Assembly: GCA_002434305.1 (NCBI GenBank)
Contig: DJJU01000011.1
Location: 459,885-523,884, forward strand
DNA length: 64,000 nucleotides
Reading direction: 5' to 3'
Source: Alicycliphilus sp. UBA6560
GTDB lineage: Bacteria; Pseudomonadota; Gammaproteobacteria; Burkholderiales; Burkholderiaceae_C
Below are positions 61,202-64,000 of this stretch, one piece after another. The notes below the pieces were generated by a model. It made no database searches, had not been told where the DNA came from, and saw only the letters and a list, made by a program, of their open reading frames with translations. The position numbers and the translations under genes were made by a program. Positions within the stretch are counted from its first letter, which is position 1, and every line of letters starts with the position of its first letter.

Positions 61202-62533
61202 TTAATTTACACTCAGTGTGGCGTCGAGATTCACAAGTCCAAAAAAACTAGCGCAGGGAGATACGTGCAGGTGAATGGCATCGTACCGGCGATCATGCGG
61301 AACAATATCCGCACCCTGGCGTGTAGCTATGCCCAAAGAAACAAAATAGTCACCCGGAGCGAGGCGGCAGCAAAACCTAAGTTCGGGGACGACGACAGAG
61401 TTAGCCTCACCTAGGGTGCCGAAGGCATCGACTTCCAAGGTTTCAGAGTTGACCCCATACACCGTTACACCCTCTTTTGTTTTTATAGTGACACCAAGTA
61501 TGGGGCGGATCAACGCTGCCTCAAACTGGATCGATACCGCCAAGACGATCTGTTGGCCAGTTTTAACAGTGGATGGATAGGGTTCGCCATCGGCCGACAA
61601 AAAGAAATCCAAGATACGTGCCGACCCATCGCCCCATCGATATTCATGAGGGTTATAGCCATGGTGCGTGAAAAAGATATCTTCAGTCAAGCTGATCGAG
61701 GCATTGGGCTGAACAGCCCTGCTTTCCGCCAAACCGCTACTGTCTTTTAACGGTTCGGCAGAATTGCGCACGCGCCCGAATAGCAAATCAAGATAACGAT
61801 TCACGATATGGCGCGGCTCACCAATCTCCAGCATCGACCCACCACTCAACAAAATGGCCCGATCACAATGGGTAACGATTTGCTCACTTGCGTGCGTTAC
61901 CAACAATATACTGGTCCCACGTTTTTTTAGACTCTTGAGCCTATCGAAGCATTTTGCCTGGAACTTTGCATCCCCTACCGACAGTGCCTCATCAACAATC
62001 AAAATATCAGGATCGATTTGCGACTGCACCGCGAATGCCAATCGCACCACCATGCCACTTGAATAGGTTTTTACAGGCTGATCGACAAACTGACCGATAT
62101 CTGCGAAGTCAATTATATTGGCAAGGCGGTCATCGATTTCTTCACGACTCAGCCCGAGCACGCTTGCATTTAGGTATATATTTTCCCGACCTGTGAATTC
62201 CGGGTTAAATCCAGAGCCCAACTCCAGCAGCGCCGCAACCCTCCCTTGGGTCTGCACGCTACCACTCGTCGCATCGAGAGTGCCGCAGATGATTTGCAAA
62301 AGTGTCGACTTACCACTGCCGTTATGCCCAATAACACCAACAGTCTCACCTTTTCGCACTTCGAAACTTACGCCGTTAAGCGCCAAGAATTCACGATAAT
62401 ACTTTCCCAGTGGCATTCCAGCCATTTTTTGCAGCGCCGGCAACAAAAACTGCTTAAGGCGATCACGGGGCTGTTCATAAATATGAAAGCATTTTGTGAT
62501 ATTCTCGACTTTTATGGCAACTTCAGAGAACAT
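61202..62533 (-). CDS. wzt: O-antigen ABC exporter ATPase with carbohydrate-binding C-domain (Wzt)
   Basis: ATPase of the Wzm/Wzt exporter. Residues 1-250 are the nucleotide-binding domain: Walker A GHNGSGKST (69-77), signature YSSGMVVRLAFA, Walker B ILIVDEALSVGD, H-loop LVTHASEQ. Residues about 290-443 form an extra beta-rich domain (ARILDFFLSADGEPY, PILGVTIKTKEGVTVYGVNS, GDYFVSLGIA). This is as in Wzt proteins that recognise the finished, capped O-antigen end. ATG 62533 overlaps the wzm end by 11 bases; the longer frame has no likeness. Confidence 0.94.
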   Translation of the reverse strand: MFSEVAIKVENITKCFHIYEQPRDRLKQFLLPALQKMAGMPLGKYYREFLALNGVSFEVRKGETVGVIGHNGSGKSTLLQIICGTLDATSGSVQTQGRVAALLELGSGFNPEFTGRENIYLNASVLGLSREEIDDRLANIIDFADIGQFVDQPVKTYSSGMVVRLAFAVQSQIDPDILIVDEALSVGDAKFQAKCFDRLKSLKKRGTSILLVTHASEQIVTHCDRAILLSGGSMLEIGEPRHIVNRYLDLLFGRVRNSAEPLKDSSGLAESRAVQPNASISLTEDIFFTHHGYNPHEYRWGDGSARILDFFLSADGEPYPSTVKTGQQIVLAVSIQFEAALIRPILGVTIKTKEGVTVYGVNSETLEVDAFGTLGEANSVVVPELRFCCRLAPGDYFVSLGIATRQGADIVPHDRRYDAIHLHVSPCASFFGLVNLDATLSVN

Positions 62534-63341
62534 CAGCAAACCCTCTGCGCGTCTTCTGAAACCAAGCAAATCCAAACCAAGCCATAAGCAGGGCAACAAT
62601 CCAACATATTAGAAGGGCCTGGAAATCTGGCGGAACCCCAAAATAAAGAACCGCCCTGGTTTGCTCGATTACCGGTACTAACGGATTGAGCAACAGTATT
62701 TCACGATATGCTTCAGGCAGAGCAGTGACAGGATAGAAAATCGGGCTCAAAAACATAATGACAGTTATCACTATATTGACAAACTGCGCAACGTCACGCA
62801 AAAATACACCCAGTGACGCCAATATCCAAGACAAGCCCATGATGAATAACAGGAGCGGCATCACAATCAATGGTAGATACAGGACAGTAACGTGAGGAAT
62901 ACCTACCAAAAAAAAATATGCCAGCAGCCAGACCGCCAAACTGACTGCAGCATGAAACAGTGCAGATAACAAGCCAACAGATGGCAGTATTTCCAGGGGG
63001 AAAACCACTTTCTTCACATAATTCACATTGGAAACAATGTAAGTGGGCGCTCTGCTAATGCATTCCGCAAACAGGTTGAAAACAATCAATCCAGCAAAGA
63101 GGACCAGTGCAAATTCAATCTTGGACCCATTCCCCCCAACCCAACGCGCCTTAAAAACCGTACTAAAAACGAACGTGTATACCGCTAGCATGAACAGCGG
63201 GTTGGCAAAAGACCAAAAGATGCCGAGGACTGAGCCTCGGTAGCGCCCTAAGACTTCTCTTTTTGTCGAAGCTGCAATCAACTCCCGATGACGCCACGCG
63301 CTTGCAAACAACTCCCGGGGGGCAATAGAGAAGTTCTGCAT
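62523..63341 (-). CDS. wzm: O-antigen ABC exporter permease (Wzm)
   Basis: A 272-residue ABC-2 type permease with six membrane helices. The N-terminal cytoplasmic helix (ELIAASTKREVLGRYRGSVLGIFWSF) and YVKKVVFPLEILP are standard for Wzm. The start shares one base with the rfbC stop (TGATG). With Wzt it exports undecaprenyl-diphosphate-linked polysaccharide across the inner membrane. The frame is open upstream through rfbC, but ATG 63341 gives the normal N-terminus MQNFSIAPRELFAS. Confidence 0.93.
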   Translation of the reverse strand: MQNFSIAPRELFASAWRHRELIAASTKREVLGRYRGSVLGIFWSFANPLFMLAVYTFVFSTVFKARWVGGNGSKIEFALVLFAGLIVFNLFAECISRAPTYIVSNVNYVKKVVFPLEILPSVGLLSALFHAAVSLAVWLLAYFFLVGIPHVTVLYLPLIVMPLLLFIMGLSWILASLGVFLRDVAQFVNIVITVIMFLSPIFYPVTALPEAYREILLLNPLVPVIEQTRAVLYFGVPPDFQALLICWIVALLMAWFGFAWFQKTRRGFADVL

Positions 63342-63886
63342 CAAACAAACACCTCCGCCCGCGCCAGCGCCGCGCCCTGCGCATCCTTGGCCGACAGGCT
63401 GGGCTGCCCCTGATACGGCCACTGGATGCCCAGCCGCGCATCGTTCCAAACAATGCAGCGCTCGTGCTCCGGCGCGTAGTAGTCCGTGGTCTTGTACAGA
63501 AAATCCGCCGTCTCGCTCAGCACCACGAAGCCGTGCGCGAACCCTGGCGGCAACCACAGCTGGCGCTGGTTGTCTTCGGAGAGCTCCACACCCACCCATT
63601 GCCCGAAGGTGGGCGAGCTTTTGCGGATGTCCACCGCCACGTCCCACACGGCGCCGCGCGCCACGCGCACCAGCTTGCCCTGGGGCTGCTCGATCTGGTA
63701 GTGCAGCCCGCGCAGCACGCCGCGGCTGCTTCGGCTGTGGTTGTCCTGCACGAATTGGTGGCTCGTACCGGTGGCCTCGTCGAAGGCGCGCTGGTTGAAG
63801 CTCTCGAAGAAGAAGCCGCGTGCGTCGCCGAAGACCTTGGGCTCGATCAGCACGACGTCGGGGATGGCCAGTCGGGTGGCTTTCAT
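63341..63886 (-). CDS. rfbC: dTDP-4-dehydrorhamnose 3,5-epimerase
   Basis: Third enzyme of dTDP-L-rhamnose synthesis. The 181 residues show RGFFFESFNQRAF, FVQDNHSRSSRGVLRGLHYQ with the catalytic His, GAVWDVAVDIRKSSPTFG, and LWLPPGFAHGFVVLSE, all characteristic. High GC, unlike the genes further left. ATG 63886 is three bases inside the rfbA stop region; a TTG at 63892 is the alternative. The rmlB and rmlD partners probably lie beyond the right edge with the rest of rfbA. Confidence 0.96.
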   Translation of the reverse strand: MKATRLAIPDVVLIEPKVFGDARGFFFESFNQRAFDEATGTSHQFVQDNHSRSSRGVLRGLHYQIEQPQGKLVRVARGAVWDVAVDIRKSSPTFGQWVGVELSEDNQRQLWLPPGFAHGFVVLSETADFLYKTTDYYAPEHERCIVWNDARLGIQWPYQGQPSLSAKDAQGAALARAEVFV

Positions 63887-63888
63887 CG

Positions 63889-64000
63889 TCAATACACCTT
63901 CTCTTTGAGCAGCCGCTGCAGGTACTGGCCGTAGCCGTTCTTGGCCAGGGGTTGGGCCAGGCGCTCGAGCTGCGGGCCATCGATCCAGCCGCTGCGCCAG
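63889..64000 (-). CDS. rfbA: Glucose-1-phosphate thymidylyltransferase, C-terminal fragment (runs off right edge)
   Basis: Only the last 36 residues and the stop are in the window: WIDGPQLERLAQPLAKNGYG, then QYLQRLLKEKVY. This is the conserved tail of RfbA/RmlA, which makes dTDP-glucose for the rhamnose and amino-sugar branches used by this operon. It ends three bases before the rfbC ATG. Confidence 0.9.
   Translation of the reverse strand, partial: WRSGWIDGPQLERLAQPLAKNGYGQYLQRLLKEKVY

Noticed and set aside
62523..63980. A 485-codon frame joining wzm to sequence upstream
   Set aside because: Upstream of 63341 the frame is a shadow of rfbC; Wzm starts at ATG 63341.

Overview
The window looks like the chromosome of a high-GC betaproteobacterium of the Comamonadaceae (Acidovorax/Alicycliphilus/Comamonas-like). 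This rests on gene content and order (pilMNOPQ near aroB and dgt; cyaY-lptM-lysA; resB-ccsB-cytochrome c-engB) and on nine copies of an intergenic repeat I associate with that family. No sequence search was possible, so the genus is not fixed. No rRNA, tRNA, CRISPR array, transposase or integrase was seen, and no gene-free stretch exceeds about 300 bases.

Layout. 1-10.1 kb, minus strand: a cut-off methyltransferase, DUF1415, dgt, aroB, a large Ig-like lipoprotein occupying the place where aroK is usual, and the type IV pilus operon pilMNOPQ. 10.4-16 kb: penicillin-binding protein 1A, frataxin (cyaY), lptM-lysA and a diiron metallo-beta-lactamase-fold protein. 15.6-23.5 kb: msrPQ, the System II cytochrome c maturation pair resB-ccsB, a dihaem cytochrome c, engB and an alpha/beta hydrolase. 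23.6-26.9 kb: two lipid A acyltransferases facing away from metK, whose leader begins with a SAM-II-type riboswitch, then a small DUF1328 protein. 27.1-32.8 kb: an NAD salvage locus in which an NrtR-like repressor faces a nicotinamidase-like gene, pncB, nadE and an NMN adenylyltransferase-Nudix fusion, with an inverted-repeat operator between them.

32.9-45.5 kb, plus strand: a block that reads as one polyester-use system. A sigma-54 activator is followed by two upstream activator sites and a -24/-12 promoter. Then come a periplasmic binding protein, a type 2 extracellular poly(3-hydroxybutyrate) depolymerase, a complete livGFHM-type ABC importer, a 3-hydroxybutyrate-oligomer hydrolase lipoprotein, a second binding protein and an alpha/beta hydrolase. 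The inferred job is depolymerising PHB outside the cell, cutting oligomers and importing the products.

45.6-64 kb: surface polysaccharide. Two high-GC glycosyltransferase genes lie on the plus strand. A minus-strand operon runs inward from the right edge: rfbA, rfbC, wzm, wzt, a 1346-residue methyltransferase/kinase-like/coiled-coil/double-GT2 protein, two GT-C-like membrane proteins, an fdtB-like aminotransferase, gtrB, a wecD-like acetyltransferase, an fdtD-like fusion and gtrA. From 49.5 to about 57 kb this operon is markedly AT-rich and was probably acquired by transfer. The set describes an O-antigen made on the cytoplasmic face, capped and exported by Wzm/Wzt, and probably decorated in the periplasm by a GtrA/GtrB system.
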